Counted from the stretch's first letter, positions 32,065 to 45,395 are shown. The stretch is 64,000 nucleotides of DNA from Ignelater luminosus (GCA_011009095.1 VTPC01000645.1:70168-134167); one strand, 5' to 3'. The notes: a model not told the origin generated them from the letters alone. Program-made: numbers and translations.

Positions 32065-35000
32065 AAACGGAAGAAGATGGCAAGTCTCATATACTAAAAG
32101 AATGGGCGAAAGAAAATAGTATGAATTATGATATCAAGATAACCCTAAGTGAGCAGGCAAATAAAAGGGGATTAAGATATGCAAAAATCTCACTACCGGT
32201 AGAAGAGACGAATAGAATGTTATCCTTAGGTAAAATAAAAATTGGATAGACCAGATGCAGAATAGTGGAAATATTGGTACCAGTCAAATACTACAGATGT
32301 CAAACATCCGGACACAATGACGAATATTGCAAAAGTGAAGAAAACAAAACCAGAGGAAAATGCTTGAGATGCTAGCAAGAAGGTCACAAGGCAAACGAAT
32401 GCCTAAACGAACCTCACAGTATAGCCTGCAAAATCAAAAGACATACCACAAATGACATGTTAGGCCCAATTTATAAAAAATTGATGAATGCTTTAGAGAG
32501 GACAAGAGGGGCCTCAAAAAACTCAAATACAAATATAGAATTCTTACAAGTTAACTGTGGGAAAAGCGGATACTTCCACGACCTAATTAATGAGAGAGCC
32601 AGAGCTAAAAACATAGACATTATTATAGTTAGCGAGCCAAATATAAAACTGCCAAAAAATAGAGGATGGTTTTCAGATAATGAAATAGATGCATTCCTCA
32701 TAGTTCTAAATATGAACATTAAAGTCTTCAAAGTAGATAGAGAAGTTCACTGGCTCTGGGTAGAATTAGGTGAACACATTGTTTGTAGCTGTTACTTCCC
32801 ACCTAGTCTGGGCGAGGAAGATCTTAAAATGGCATGGGCACAAATATCACACAGCCCATCATAGGGGAAACATGAACGCAAGATTACCAGCTTGGGGTTC
32901 AAATTATAAAGATGGGAGAGGGGAAATTATCTTCACTTGGAGTGTAGTATAAAACATGGCTGTGGCAAACATAGGGAATACACCAACCTTTGTGATAAAT
33001 TAACAGAAGTCTTTTATAGACATAACCCTATGCACAGACACAATATCTGAGAATATTACGGAATGGACCGTCGCTGAAGATGAAAAAAATTCCTGCCTAC
33101 ATAGGAATATCTACTTTCAATTTACATCTGATAGACAATATATAACAAACAACATCACACAAAAATGGAAGTTGAGAAAATCCAGAATACCGAAACTGAC
33201 AAGAGAACTAAATAAAAAATTAACAGTGTTAAATAATGTACCAAACGTAGTCGCTTATGTTAAAACTATACAGCAAGCATGTGATAAGGTGTTAATTAAT
33301 AAACATAATTAAAAGATGCAAAACACCCGTTTATTGGTGGAACCAAAATATAGCGCAAGCAAGAATTAAATGTATTCGTGCAAGGAGGTTGTAGGTATAG
33401 CAGGGTATACTTCAACACAAACTTTAATCTAAGAGAGGCTGAAAATGCGAAAACGGAATATAAGAGTAAGCAAAAAGCTTTACAAAACATTATAAGGAAA
33501 TCAAAAAACAAGAAATGGAACGACTTATGTATTGAACTAAACCAAACCCCCTGGGGTGATGCATATAAAATTGCAACTAAGAAACTGGGCCTTACCCCGA
33601 AAATAGTACTGAAAGAAGATAAAGAAAAAATGGTTGTTGACGAACTTTTTCCTAAATGCGAACAGGTGATGCACATCAGAAAAGAGGGCCTAAGGCGAAA
33701 CGACTTTAACATGGAAGAACTAAATGAAATAATCGAACGAACGAAAAAGAATAAGGCGCCTAGCCCAAACGGGCTAACTCCTGAAATTACTAGGAAATGA
33801 TTTTAAACATATTTAATAAATGCCTACAAGAAGGTGTATTTCCTATAGAATGAAAGGAAGCAAAACTAGCCCTCATCCCTAAAGGCGCAGAAAATAAGAA
33901 ATACAGACCAATCTGTCTAATTGACTGTTTGGGGAAGATCTTAGAGGCCTTAATCTTAAACCGATTAAAGAAAGAACTGGAAGAAAACGGAAATGTCTCA
34001 AGCAAGCCATTTGGCTTCAGAAAAGGAAGATCAACAATACATCCTATGAACAAAACCATTGACAAAGTGAAAGCAATAAAAGCAAAGGCAACTAAGAATA
34101 GAGAGTTTTGTATTGTCTTAACTGTGGATATAAAAAATCCCTTTAACACTGCCAGATGGGACGATATTATGACTGAGATAGAAAGAAAAGGTATAAACCC
34201 TTACAAATATAATATTATAGCCGACTATTTAAACAACAGGAAGCTAATGTTAACGAATTGGGAAAAATATGAGGTAACCTGTGGGATTCCACAGGGATCT
34301 ATACTGGGACCAATCCTGTGGAATATATATTTTGACAGTATAGTAAGGACACAGTTACCAGAAAAAGCTGAAATATTTTGTTGTGCATATCATATTCCCT
34401 TGATCGTAACGAGAAACTTAGAAAAATGAAAAGTAGGGCTGAGACCTCATTCCACAGAATATACACAGAAGTTAGAAGAAAGAAATTAGAAATTTGTGCA
34501 CATAATACCACAATAGTGATACTCTATGGAGGCCGTAGATTAAAAATTAAACTTTCAGGGAAACATAATTGAAAGTAAACAAAAAATATAATACCTGGGG
34601 TATATCTCGATTGGAACTCTAGGATGGCGCAATACGTCAACTAAATATATCTCAGATAAAGCTGAAAATCCATAAGGGCATTAACCAAAATTATGTCAAG
34701 TATAAATAGACCGACGTTGTTTGTGAAGTCGGTCACTCAGTCATTCTCTATGCATGGGACAACTGCCTGAAACTTAAGAAATACATAATCAGACTTGAAA
34801 AGACACCAAGAAAAATGTGCTGCGCAATAGCTTCAGTTTATATAACAGCATCTACACCTGCTGTACAAGTCATTTCAAGCACTCTATCTATAAACTTAAT
34901 GGTAGAACAAAGAAGCAGAATAATCAGAGAAGGTAAAGAGAGAAAGAAGGAGATTATCAACGATGTCCACAATAAATGACAGACAAGATGGTAGGCAATA

Positions 35001-35270
35001 TGGACCAGGAGATTGATAAGAAATATCAATTCCTGGACGCAAAGGAAACACGGAGAAATTGATTATTAGCTAACACAATTTCTTACAGGGCACGGTAGTT
35101 TTGGTTCCTAGCTATTAAGAATAAACAAAGAGATGATGACAGATGTCCGGCGTGCAACGTAAGAGACGATCCAGTACGCGCCATCTTCTACTGCATGAGA
35201 TGGGAACAACGCAGAGATGAGGCCAATGAGTCACAAGGAAGAAAACTGGAACATTATATAATATATATAA
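32065..35270 (+). mobile_element. R1-clade LINE (SART/TRAS-like?), 5'-truncated relic
   Basis: Starts within gag: RYAKISLPVEETNRMLSLGK, then zinc knuckles YRCQTSGHNDEYC (first Cys lost) and CLRC-stop-QEGHKANEC. Endonuclease start: NIEFLQVNCGKSGYFHDLI and IIIVSEPN (32540-32640). Most of the endonuclease after 32860 is broken. Reverse transcriptase: NKAPSPNGLTPEI (33750), LIPKGAENKKYRPI (33880), SSKPFGFRKGRSTIHPMNK (34000), VLTVDIKNPFNTARWDDI (34110) and CGIPQGSILGPILWNIYFD (34280). The catalytic FADD is destroyed (AEIFCCAYHIPL). The C-terminus has RKHGEIDY, LTQFLTGHGSFG (about 35040-35100) and a zinc-finger-like CPAC..VRD....IFYC, as in R1-clade ORF2. The (GGTTA)5 at its 5' edge fits the telomere-targeted SART/TRAS group. 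Confidence 0.8.
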
Positions 35271-35303
35271 AATGATTAGAGATATAAGAATTTCCATGAA
35301 TTT

Positions 35304-35365
35304 TATAGGATGGACACTATCTAGAAAAAAAATTTCTTATGGAAATTCTCCTTAAAAAATTTTTT
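35304..35365 (+). repeat. TIR-like sequence, right member of inverted pair
   Basis: TATAGGATGGACACT then ATCTAGAAAA, CTTATGGAAATT and an A/T run. The first 15 bases are identical to the reverse complement of 31892-31906, with gapped similarity for about 60 bp. It lies just past the R1-clade LINE. Confidence 0.5.
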
Positions 35366-38150
35366 TTGTCAAATAAAAACAGCAGCAAGAAAGAAAAAAT
35401 TTTGAAAATAGTTCTGCAAGTTTTTAAAGCGCTGCATCATATAAATGTAACTAATTATTTACATCAGGAATTTTTAAATTAAGTCTCATTTATTTCTCTT
35501 TAAAGTGGAATGCACAAACACAAAACAATCACTGAATGCTCTTGATATCGTAATTAAACTTCTCACTAAATTCCTCGTTTACAACACGTATAGCTGCTTT
35601 GATTTGGCATTACGTTCTACAAGCTCCTGCCATTGCATCAGCCATGTTATAATAAAAGAGCATGTGGGTTAAAGATGCATTCCAGTATGAAGATCATTAA
35701 GACATTGTTGGATTCTCTTTTAAAGTTTCTGCTTAGAGTTCTGTTCTTATTATTTCTTATAAAAAAAATTATTTTTACAAAAATATGTACGAAAGCTGCT
35801 TTAAAAGATTCTGCATAACTTGATTTAGAAGGTTTACTATCCTAACTTTATTGAGGACTTTTTTGCTAAAAAAGGTGGCTTGTATTAATAAAATTAAGTA
35901 ATGATTAAGAAACTTTCCCAGTGAAACATCTTTCTGCGTTTAATGCAAAAATGTTGATCAGTTGTAACGTGCATTTGGCAATGAGGTGATATGCATTTTG
36001 TAACGATCTGGAAGCCGCCACTTAAATTTTGATTATTTTTTTTCAGCTATTAGTATGCTGTATTAGTTAAATCAATTTTTTTGGGAAATTTCAATTTTTA
36101 TAACATTACCTTTTGACTTTTAAATTTTAAAATGCACTTCCACCTTCCACTGGACTTCTTCGACGCAGAGTGTCCTTGAAATAAGTATTTTTAAAGTGGT
36201 TTCTCGTTTGGGATTTAATTTGGTTTTTCTATCTCCCACCAGCATTTTCATCTATAATTAGCTTAGTGTTCTTCCTAGATTAATGAGTGTCTGTATAATC
36301 AGATGAGCATAGTTCTTTTTGTCACTTTAGATTTATTTGTGAAAGGAGTTTTCAGTTTGAAAGTTTAGATGCTTGTTTAATTTATTTTCAGACAGCTTTG
36401 GGTGGACGATTAAAATAACTTACTTTTTAATTTTTACATTCCACACTAATCGTAGAAAGCTTGCCACACAGTTTCTTGTAATTGCCAGTATCCCAGTGGC
36501 ACAATCTTCATCCATCGGATCACTGATAAGGTCGTGATGTAACATACCATCTTTTATATTACAAATTAACTACTAAATTCTATTAAACCTTTTTCTTCTG
36601 TTTATTAAATTAATCTTTAATCAATTAAACCTTCTTTTTCCTCATCTATTTGTTCAGTTCCTTCTAAATAAAATTAAAATTAGCAGAAAACCTTTCTTTT
36701 ACTTAAACATTTTATTGTTAAATGTCAAATCGTATTACCAGGAATTAATTAATCAACCAATGACAATTATAAATAATTCAGCTTTAATATTGTGTAAAGG
36801 GTGACGTTCCACTACTTCATTTTGTTAAATTGAATCAAATTTTACCTTTGGTACGAATTATTAATTTTGTTTGTTATCTATCTGCTAAATTAAAAACTGA
36901 CACCCTTTTCTTATTATTTTCGTTTTTTATTTTCACATTCCTTTCGCTACTTTGTCACGGACAAAACCCGAAAAGAAGCCTTATGCCTGTGCAGAATGAA
37001 GTTTGTTGTGGTCACAGCAGCTCGAACGTCGGAGATGGGATGGGTTCGCAGAAAACACCTTAAAATTGACTCAAAACTCAATAAAGAAAACTCAGGTTCT
37101 GTTTGAAGATGTTACAGTCCAATAGGGTGCCAGGAATCAAGTTTAAACTGTGGCATTTGCTGACGTGATTCCGCACCAACAAACACCCGGTATAGGTAGA
37201 GAACGCTATGATAGCAGTGAACACTCAAATTCTCTCTCCAAAACTTACCCGAAAGAGTGATTATACTTACTCAACTCAATGGTCTAGCTTAAACAAAGTC
37301 GCAACAAAATGCACAGCTAATATGCACTACAAAACGTACACAAAATGTTTAGGATCCGTGATCGCTCCGGATCGTGCTACCAACCACAAAAAGGGATTAT
37401 AGAATTTTCTATCTATCTCAGTAAACCAATAATTTATTAAATAAACGTTCTTGTAAAATTAAAAAAGCATTACCTTTGAACGTCCATTTACAGTATTTAC
37501 CTGCAGAGTTTATTATTAATAAAACAGACTGACTTTAGGATAAAATACATACAGAATAAATAGCAAATAAATTCGTTAAAAAGCATCTCGTTTTATTCTG
37601 AGTTTCTCCGGCGCGCAACCCCGACTTGAAGCTTAGATCACGCCTTCAGATGTGCCGTAATAATATTAGGAAGCTGGATGTAAAAAAAAAAACATATATG
37701 GATGCAAGATATTTCCTATACCCAGTGGAAAGTTTACGCACGCATTAATCCATTGTAAAGTGGACTTCCTCAAACTACCTTTGCCTGTCGGGTTTTGCGT
37801 CGCCTAAATGACAATGAAATTTTTTAAGAAATTCACGCAGCGGCAAACCGATAGGTGGTCCTTTTAAATGAGGCCGGCCAGAGGAAATTCTGAAAAATGC
37901 ACGTATTAAATGTGATGAATAAAATACAGACGGGATTAAAAAAAAATATTCCGATAAGCACGTCTGAATTAATATAAACGTTTCAATTACTAAAAAAATT
38001 TGCACAATATCTATGAACAAAATTATATTATAACTTCCATACAATAGATGGAAAGAACTGAACTAAGTAGTTGACAGGCGCTTGTGGTTTTTCCAATTTA
38101 TATTCTGCAATAAAGCCACATATTTCGCATAAACTTGTCTAGGAAGTTTT
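35366..38150. other. No recognisable gene
   Basis: AT-rich. A short minus-strand stretch near 35590-35510 (KAAIRVVNEEFSEKFNYDI) looks coding-like but is unrecognised. Other ORFs, such as 36830-37063, are low-complexity or hydrophobic without domains. Confidence 0.35.
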
Positions 38151-38270
38151 AACACAATTTGATCGCGTGAGAATTGTCATGTTGGTACAAGAAGGGCTCT
38201 CCAACCAAGTAGTTAGAGTTAAGGTTGCCCATGCATTGGAACAGTTGTTCAATATTGTTTTCTTATTTTC
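38150..38270 (+). pseudogene. Helix-turn-helix fragment, Tc1/mariner-like
   Basis: Reads FDRVRIVMLVQEGLSNQVV, resembling the first helix-turn-helix of Tc1-type transposases (DR.RIV.L..EG.S...V). Degenerate sequence follows up to the CR1-group LINE at about 38440. A possible C-terminal partner lies beyond that LINE at 42690-42770. Short and uncertain. Confidence 0.35.
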
Positions 38271-38477
38271 TTACCATTAGCGCTAGAAGACGATTTAAAA
38301 CTCAAAAGGTCTTCGTGACAGTTCTAAGTTGGCGTCCAGGGTACAAGTTTTTACGCAAACCAGAAGAAACCGTTAGCATGTTTGATTTCTTTACTTAAGA
38401 AAACCCATTAGCTGCTCTTGCTAATGAGGTGTTGGAACCCATTGTACGTTCATATTTATTGTATGTATGTAGTAAAG

Positions 38478-39499
38478 ATGGCGGCTAATGCAGTTAATGT
38501 TGTTGAGCTCCCAGTGAAAAAGTGTAAAAAATGTAATACTGTGCCAGTATCAGGGTTACAGTGTATAATCTGTGGAACGTTAATGCACCCGGGCTGTCTA
38601 AAATATTTTACAGATATTGTTAAACTTGACGAAAAGCACATAAAGTGTTGTGACGAGACAGAACAAAGCGATGTACTAGTAAGAAATGGTAGATTAGACG
38701 ATTCAATGGATTCTAGAAACACAATCATTGTGGAACGAGCCGATGTGAAATCAAAAGATGAAGTAATTAAGGAGCTTTTGCAAGAGAATAAGAGATTAAG
38801 TAAGGAAAATAGTTTATTACAAAAATTAATCAGTGAGATGGAAGATAAAAATGGACTTCTGTACTTTAAAATAGGAGTGTTAGAGAAACAAATAACAGGT
38901 GAAACTGACGTGAAGCAAAAGCAATATAATAAGCAAATAAAACCGCCAACTGTGATAACAGAAAATGTAAATGTAAAGTACAAACAAACATCGCAAACAG
39001 AAAATATTGAAACAACCTTGACACCACAAAAGAAACTGTTAAAAAGGTAAAACCAAAAATCACAAAAGAAACTGTAGCAGCCAGTATCCATTTAACAGAG
39101 AGTCAAATTAAATATAAAGAGATCATCTCCTTAAATAGCGATGTAGAAAATCAACAACGAAAGACATCTATGCCCAAAAAACAACAGAAAAGGATTATAG
39201 TGGGGTCTCAAGTAAACGAAATTTGTAAATTAAAAGTAGCCCCTAAGGTAAAATCGATTCACATTTGCAAGTTATCCACTGACACCACAGCACAGGAAGT
39301 TCTTGACCACGTGGCATCGGTAACTCCAATAATATCATGCGAAAAAATTGAATCGAAATTTCCAAAATATTACTCCTCATTTAAACTTGATGTGAATGAA
39401 GGCAATGCTGATAAGATTATGGATCCAACTGTATGGCCGAAAGGAACCTGCATCAATAATTTTTTTACCGAAAAAAATCAACCCCGGCGCATACAATAA
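38478..39499 (+). pseudogene. ORF1 protein of CR1-group LINE
   Basis: The chosen start ATG at 38478 has good context (AAGATGGCGG). Residues 15-50 form a PHD-like zinc finger (CKKCNT..GLQCIICGTLMHPGCL). A charged coiled coil follows (KDEVIKELLQENKRLSKEN, LLQKLISEMED). A single indel near 39045 shifts the frame; the other frame continues as KPKITKETVAASIHLTESQI and then a C-terminal domain, VKSIHICKLSTDTTAQEVL, KFPKYYSSFKLDV and PTVWPKGTCINNFF, common at the end of insect LINE ORF1 proteins (RRM-like or similar). About 340 residues in total, full length for this group. It probably binds element RNA. Confidence 0.8.
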
Positions 39500-39510
39500 T
39501 AAACAGTGTT

Positions 39511-42301
39511 GTGAGAAATAGTGTGCAAAATAAAGAGATAAGTTCAAATTGTAATAATAAATTTACTATCGTGCATATTAATGCTCAGTCTGTTCGAAAT
39601 AAAATAATAATTTTTGAAGATTTTGTAAATAACTTTAGAATAAAAATAGATGTACCGTATGTAAGTGAACATCACATGCGACCTGGTGAACCAGAAAATC
39701 TTCTCCTTAAAAATTATAAAGTTATTACTCTATACTACACTATACAAGATCAACCACTACAGGTGGAGGTGTTATAATGCTTTGTAAAAATAAGATTTTA
39801 TACAATCCTTTAGATAAAATTAGTGAACTGTCAATTGAAAAACATAATGAGATTACAGCAGTAAATTTTGTGCAGGAGGAAATTATTTGCATTGCAGTTT
39901 ATCGGCCTCCAGCTGGGGATTTTGATGTATTCATGTATAAAATGAATGAATTGTTGACAATTTTAAATAATTTTAATTGTGAAGTCGTAATAAATGGAGA
40001 TTTTAATATTAGATTCAATATCAAAGACAAAACTTATGTTAAACTCTTATGGATTTGTGCGTACTATTACCGAATCGACTAGACTTTCAAATTCCATTGA
40101 CAATATCTTAGTAAATTTTGGAAATTTTAGACAGTATAATACTTGGGTTGAGGATCCTGGATTATCGGATCATAAAACTATATTTATTACCATTGAATGC
40201 AAACCTACCTTCAAGGATGAAATCACCTCATATAGACCTTATACAGATGTAGGCAAATTTAGATTTTTTAAATTAATAGAAGCTATAAATTGGAATTTTG
40301 TAAATGAAATTCATGTTAATGTTAATACTAAATTTTCAAAATTTATCACTATCTTAATAGAATCGTTAAATTGTGCATTTCCTGTGGTTACACAAACAAA
40401 TCAAATCAAATCAAATCAAAAACTAACATGGTACACGGCGGAATTAAGAAAAATGAAAGAGCATTTAAATTGTTTAAAGGAATTAAATAAGGATTTTCCT
40501 AACTTAAAACTAAATGAATTGATAAATAGTTTTCGTGTAAAATATAAAAAAGAGATGGAACGGGCAAAAAGTAACAAGTACATTAAACAAATCCGTAATA
40601 GCAATCAAAAGCCTAAAGTGTACTGGGATATAATTAATAAAAACAGAAAGAGTAAGATAGTCTCAAACAAGATTAGTTTTGATGTAAATAAATTAAATAA
40701 TTTTTTTATAAAACAACCGGAGAATGTATTGAATAGTCTTCTTTTAGTACAAAACACTTCCAGTCCAAATATTCAACAAACAAATGTTAAGTTTAGTATA
40801 CAACCTGTATCAGAAAATAATATGCGTGATGCAATAAATAGATTAAAAAATAAAACTAGTCGTGATTATTACAATTTATATGCAGTGTTAATTAAGTGTA
40901 TTAAAAACATAATCATACCACCGCTTACTAAAGTATTCAATGGTTGTATCGAAGAAGGTATATATCCCAATGCCTTAAAAATTTCCAAAGTTATACCCAT
41001 ACATAAAAAGGGATCGTTGAAAGATATGAATAACTATAGACCAATTTCTCTTGTTCCCATTATATCTAAAATATTCTAAACGTTAATTAAAGATCAAATT
41101 GTAGATTATTTTGAAGCTAGTAAACTATTTTATAATCAATAATTCGGCTTTCGTAAAAATAGGTCAGTAACCGAAGCTATAAATTGTCTTTTAGATTTTG
41201 TAATTGAAGGTACGGAAAAAGGATCTTGGGTAGGGGCTTTGTATTGTGACCTACGGAAAGCTTTTGATTGCGTCAATCATGCTGCTCTGTTACTTTGATA
41301 TCTCTAGTATTAAGCTATTTCAATCATATTTACAAAATCGCAAACAAAAAGTTTTTCTAAATAATACTTACTCGGAAGAAGGATTATTAACTTGTGGAGT
41401 TCCACAAGGATCCGTATTGGGTCCTATCTTATTTGTTATATATATTAATGATTTACATACGACAATATTATCCGGTAAAGTAATTTTATTTGCTGATGAT
41501 ACAACGTTCTTGCGATATCATCAAGATGAGAATAATTTGTTTAATGAAATGAACATTCATCAATCTAAAATCGAAAATTGGCTAATACAAAATTGTTTAA
41601 AATTAAATGTAAATAAAACAAAAAAACTAATCTTTTCACATCGAACGCTTGTAAATCATCAAAATGAAGATTCTGTGAAATTTCTAGGAGTATGGTTAGA
41701 TCCAGTATTAAGTTGGGATAGTCATATTGAATATTTAGCCACAATTCTTTCAAGAAATTAATTTGTTCTACGTAACTTAACTCATATTGTACCTACTCAA
41801 GTAGCTGTAACCGCATATTATGCTTTAATAAACGCACACTTGGCTTATGCTGTTGTATGTTGGGGACATTCTACTCATGCTAATAGAATCTTCAACCTGC
41901 AAAGAAAAGCTATACGTATCCTTACAAAAAAATTTTATACCGATGATGTAAAACAAGATTTTATTAGTTTAAGCATATTAACATTTCCATCCCTTTATAT
42001 TTTTAATAGCTTAATTCAAACTAAAAAATATTTAGACGATTATAATACACAAAATAATGTTCATAATTATAGTACAAGAGATAACTTTAAAATTCGTTTA
42101 GATTACTTGCGTCTTAATTCAAGTAGATATAGTAAAAATTATTATGGCTCTTTGTTTCTCAATAAATTGCCTGTGCACATTGTAAATTTGCCATTAAAAT
42201 CGTTTAGAAATAAGATTAAAAGATATCTGATAAGTGAAGCCTTTTACTCAATTCAGGAATTTATGGATCATGAATTGAATTCCTGTAGCATAGACATGTA
42301 A
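39511..42301 (+). pseudogene. ORF2 (APE endonuclease and reverse transcriptase) of CR1-group LINE
   Basis: Endonuclease: IVHINAQSVRNK (39580), VSEHHMRPG, VYRPPAGDFDVF (39897), VVINGDFNI (39985) and LSDHKTIFI (40167). One frame excursion at about 39777-40000. The long frame 39994-41079 carries the linker and SKVIPIHKKGSLKDMNNYRP (40985). After a stop at 41077, YCDLRKAFDCVNH (41245), a gap or indel near 41285, CGVPQGSVLGPILFVIYIND (41393) and an intact FADDTTFL catalytic box at 41488. After another stop at 41759, the C-terminus reads YAVVCWGHSTHANRIFNLQR and SLFLNKLPVHIVNLP, ending at 42299. A small AAATC tandem repeat sits in the linker at about 40398. Only a few disruptions across about 930 codons, so the copy is relatively recent. 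The frame begins without an ATG, 12 bases after ORF1. Confidence 0.87.
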
Positions 42302-42679
42302 AATAAATACAGCTTTATTATCATATCAAGAGAGATCTGTGATATATAAGAAAAACAAAATTTACTCTGCTTTTTTTTTAAATTTATAATTTGCATTATG
42401 TATTTTATTGTATTTATTTATTGTATTAAGTATTGGTGACTTGTTATTCTACACTGTATTAAACTTTATTGTATTATTGACTTGTGCAAATACTCTGTAT
42501 ACTAGCATAAATGAATAAATGACAAAGGAATGACAACGTCCAACCGTATCAAGTAGTTGAGGTAGCAAACTGTTTATATGAAATTACGTTGAACACGCAT
42601 CGAACATGCTCAAAAAACAAATCGTAAAGCGGCCTAATCCTCCGACAAACCATTAAAAGGTTTTTCATCAAAAAAGGAA

Positions 42680-42775
42680 ACGCTTTATCTTAAGAGAGAC
42701 TTAACAATCTACTTTTGGACATGCGGCGACTTGTGCAAGCTGTAATTGATGCTGGTGGAGAACATTTTTAAATTG
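42680..42775 (+). pseudogene. Possible Tc1/mariner C-terminal fragment
   Basis: Reads MRRLVQAVIDAGGEHF, resembling the C-terminal R.L...M..R.QAVI.ARGGH of Tc1-type transposases. With the helix-turn-helix fragment at 38.15 kb it could be one element split by the CR1-group LINE. Very short. Confidence 0.3.
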
Positions 42776-42779
42776 GTTT

Positions 42780-45360
42780 GAGTTGATTTTATTAAAACTT
42801 GAATTTAGGTAGTTCATAAAGAAGTTCCATGTACTTTTTGCAAGCAGTTGATATCTTTTCGACAAAATTGTATTTTTGAATCTCAGTTGTTTCTGTCAAT
42901 AATAACAAAAATCGACGCTGTTGTTAGAAGAATAAAAACTGCAAACTATTAGGTTTCTGACTCTTCTCTACAATAAAACACAAGGAATAGTTCATACATA
43001 TACTAAAAAAATCGACAAGAAAAATACGGCGCCAGGGTTTTTTCCCAAACAAACACAAAAATCTAAAATTACATAACCGGTACAAAGTTATAAATTTATA
43101 CCAATTTGAACAAGTAATTGAATCAATCAAAAATTAAAGCAGATTGAACAATTACATTAGGTAAATAATATTGCCATGTTAAATTTATATAAAGCATTTT
43201 TAAATACATTATCAAGAGAACCAAACATAAATAAAATTTTAAAAAAAAGTTTAACACAAACATTTCTATAACCTGTGGTGAAAGTATACTGAAGTTTGAA
43301 AAATATACCAACACAAAGAAATTACGCAGTAATAAAATTTAACCGCAATTACCCCTAATTAGAAACCATTATTGATTTTGAAAAGAAAAGATTTAAAAAA
43401 TGTTAAATGCAGTAAAAAATTATTAACCAAACAGCTAAAAAAGCTACACTAAGCATGATCTTTGATCGAAAATAATATTTAGAGTAACACCTGGAATCGA
43501 GAACTGAGAAGTCATAAAAAACTCACCCCGAAATCCCCGCTGTGATACAGATCTGTACACAGAGGTACTCACCTAAAGAAAAAAACCTAAATTCGAAGCA
43601 CCCTTATAAGTTTGCGTTCCAAGTACAGTCAGCAAACAAATTTATATAAAATAATAGAAATCAGCAACAACAATAATAAATATTAACAGTCCAAACAAAT
43701 AATGAATAAACTAATTAACCATTACAAAATTTTGTAATTACTCGAGTATGATTTGTAAATGATAATAGTTGTTAGGTTATTTAAATAAGTTGAAGAAATT
43801 TCTTAGCATGATAAGCTATACCCATAAGTGGAGTTGAGCAGGTGTTTTCCAAGTCCGTAAAAGAATTGGAATTAAGAAAAGTTTTTGGTTTTTTAAGTAA
43901 CTTCGGAGGCAGAAGTGTAGATGATATATTTTCTCGTCATACGGATCTTTACTTCCTTAGACCGTTCATACCATAAATATTCCGAAGTGTTGTTCCCCTT
44001 TAAAGAATGCCATTGGCTAGGGGTGGTGGAATTGACTCTAATCTAGGGAGAACTCCTTGATTGATGAAGGGGAAAGGAAACCACATCAGAATCACCTTTG
44101 ATATAAACAAGGAAAGTAAAACTTACCCAAATCTGTAGGGCTTCGCATGCACAAAAAATCCGTCACCCCTCACAACAATAAACTAGGTCCGACAGATTCA
44201 CCAGGAAGAAATAGTCTGCTCCTTGTCGGAAGTTAAATCCCCGTAACCTATTCGACAATTCGCTCAACCAATCGGATCGTTCAATGCAAAACTCCGTCGG
44301 AAAAATCTGAAATGTTTCCTAACAAAAATCTGTACCAGAATTCAATCTAAGAAACCAGCCAGAAAAAAATTGGAAAGTAATATAATTAGCATTAAACTCA
44401 ACATCTGATTCTCTATTTGTTTTACACGCAAGATGTCAGGGAAATAATTCAAATGTACTTTCCGAATTCTAAGAGTAAACACAATTTAAGAGCAATTTTC
44501 CTGCTAACCAGCTGCTCAAATTCTAAAAACTGGTACAGTAAAAATAAACTCAACGTTGAAAATAACTAAACCCTGCGTCCCTATTGCTTAAATATAAATA
44601 AGTAAATGAAAAGTTCGTTAAACCTAATTGATTTCAGAAATGTGGAAAAACTATAATATCAAATATTAATCGATCTCTTAGTGTGAACTCATTACTATCA
44701 AAAAAACTTCCTACAACGAGAGAAAACTATCCCGAAAATACCGGAACACACCGAAAGTACAAATTAATATAACGCACGGAACGGTAGCAAAAAGTGACCG
44801 TTACACTACATTTTTTCTTTATCCAGAAACCCAAAGAAAGTTTTATTAAAACGTTGAAAGACTGGTTTTCTGCTTCTAGCTAGTTAAAGAAAGAATAGAA
44901 AATAGAAAGAAAGAAGTGCAGAAACGTGAGATTCTAATTTTATATTTTTTTTAAATGGAAAACTTCAAAAGTAAAAGAATATACAGTAAAACAAAAAACC
45001 AAAAAACAATATTTTTTATAGTTTCTGCCGCCCTTAGGTATTATTTTTCTAATCATCTTTATATCTAGTTTAAGTTTTCTTGTGCTTATATAAAGCCTTC
45101 TATAGCTTTTGAGGTAAGTTCTCCTTGAACCACACCCATCATCGACTTCGAGCTAAGGGACTAATAACATCTTCCGACCTCCGTAACGGGTATTAGATTC
45201 TGTTTAATTTTAGGAAATTGCAGGACTTTCTTTACAAAGAAAACACTGTTTGATTTTGAAGTAAAAATGATTAATTTAAAACTAAACAACGTGAAGAATT
45301 AGACAGTGTAGAAAAAACATCAAATCACAGTATGAAACAGGAAGAGAGAAAAAGAAAGAA

Positions 45361-45395
<35 letters not shown>

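Larger units (their letters stand above)
38440..42521 (+). mobile_element. CR1-group LINE, nearly full length
   Basis: Both ORFs in order on plus with few disruptions. The 3' UTR ends in the 8-bp tandem tail ATAAATGAATAAATGA at 42505-42520, a microsatellite-like tail as in CR1/L2/Daphne-type LINEs rather than poly(A). The 5' end is not sharply visible; ORF1's ATG is at 38478. It may have inserted into a Tc1-like element (fragments at 38.15 and 42.7 kb). Clade assignment is by motif memory. Confidence 0.85.

Noticed and set aside
38456-39091. 211-codon minus ORF, the longest on minus
   Set aside because: Exact antisense shadow of LINE ORF1, whose zinc finger and coiled coil are recognisable on plus.
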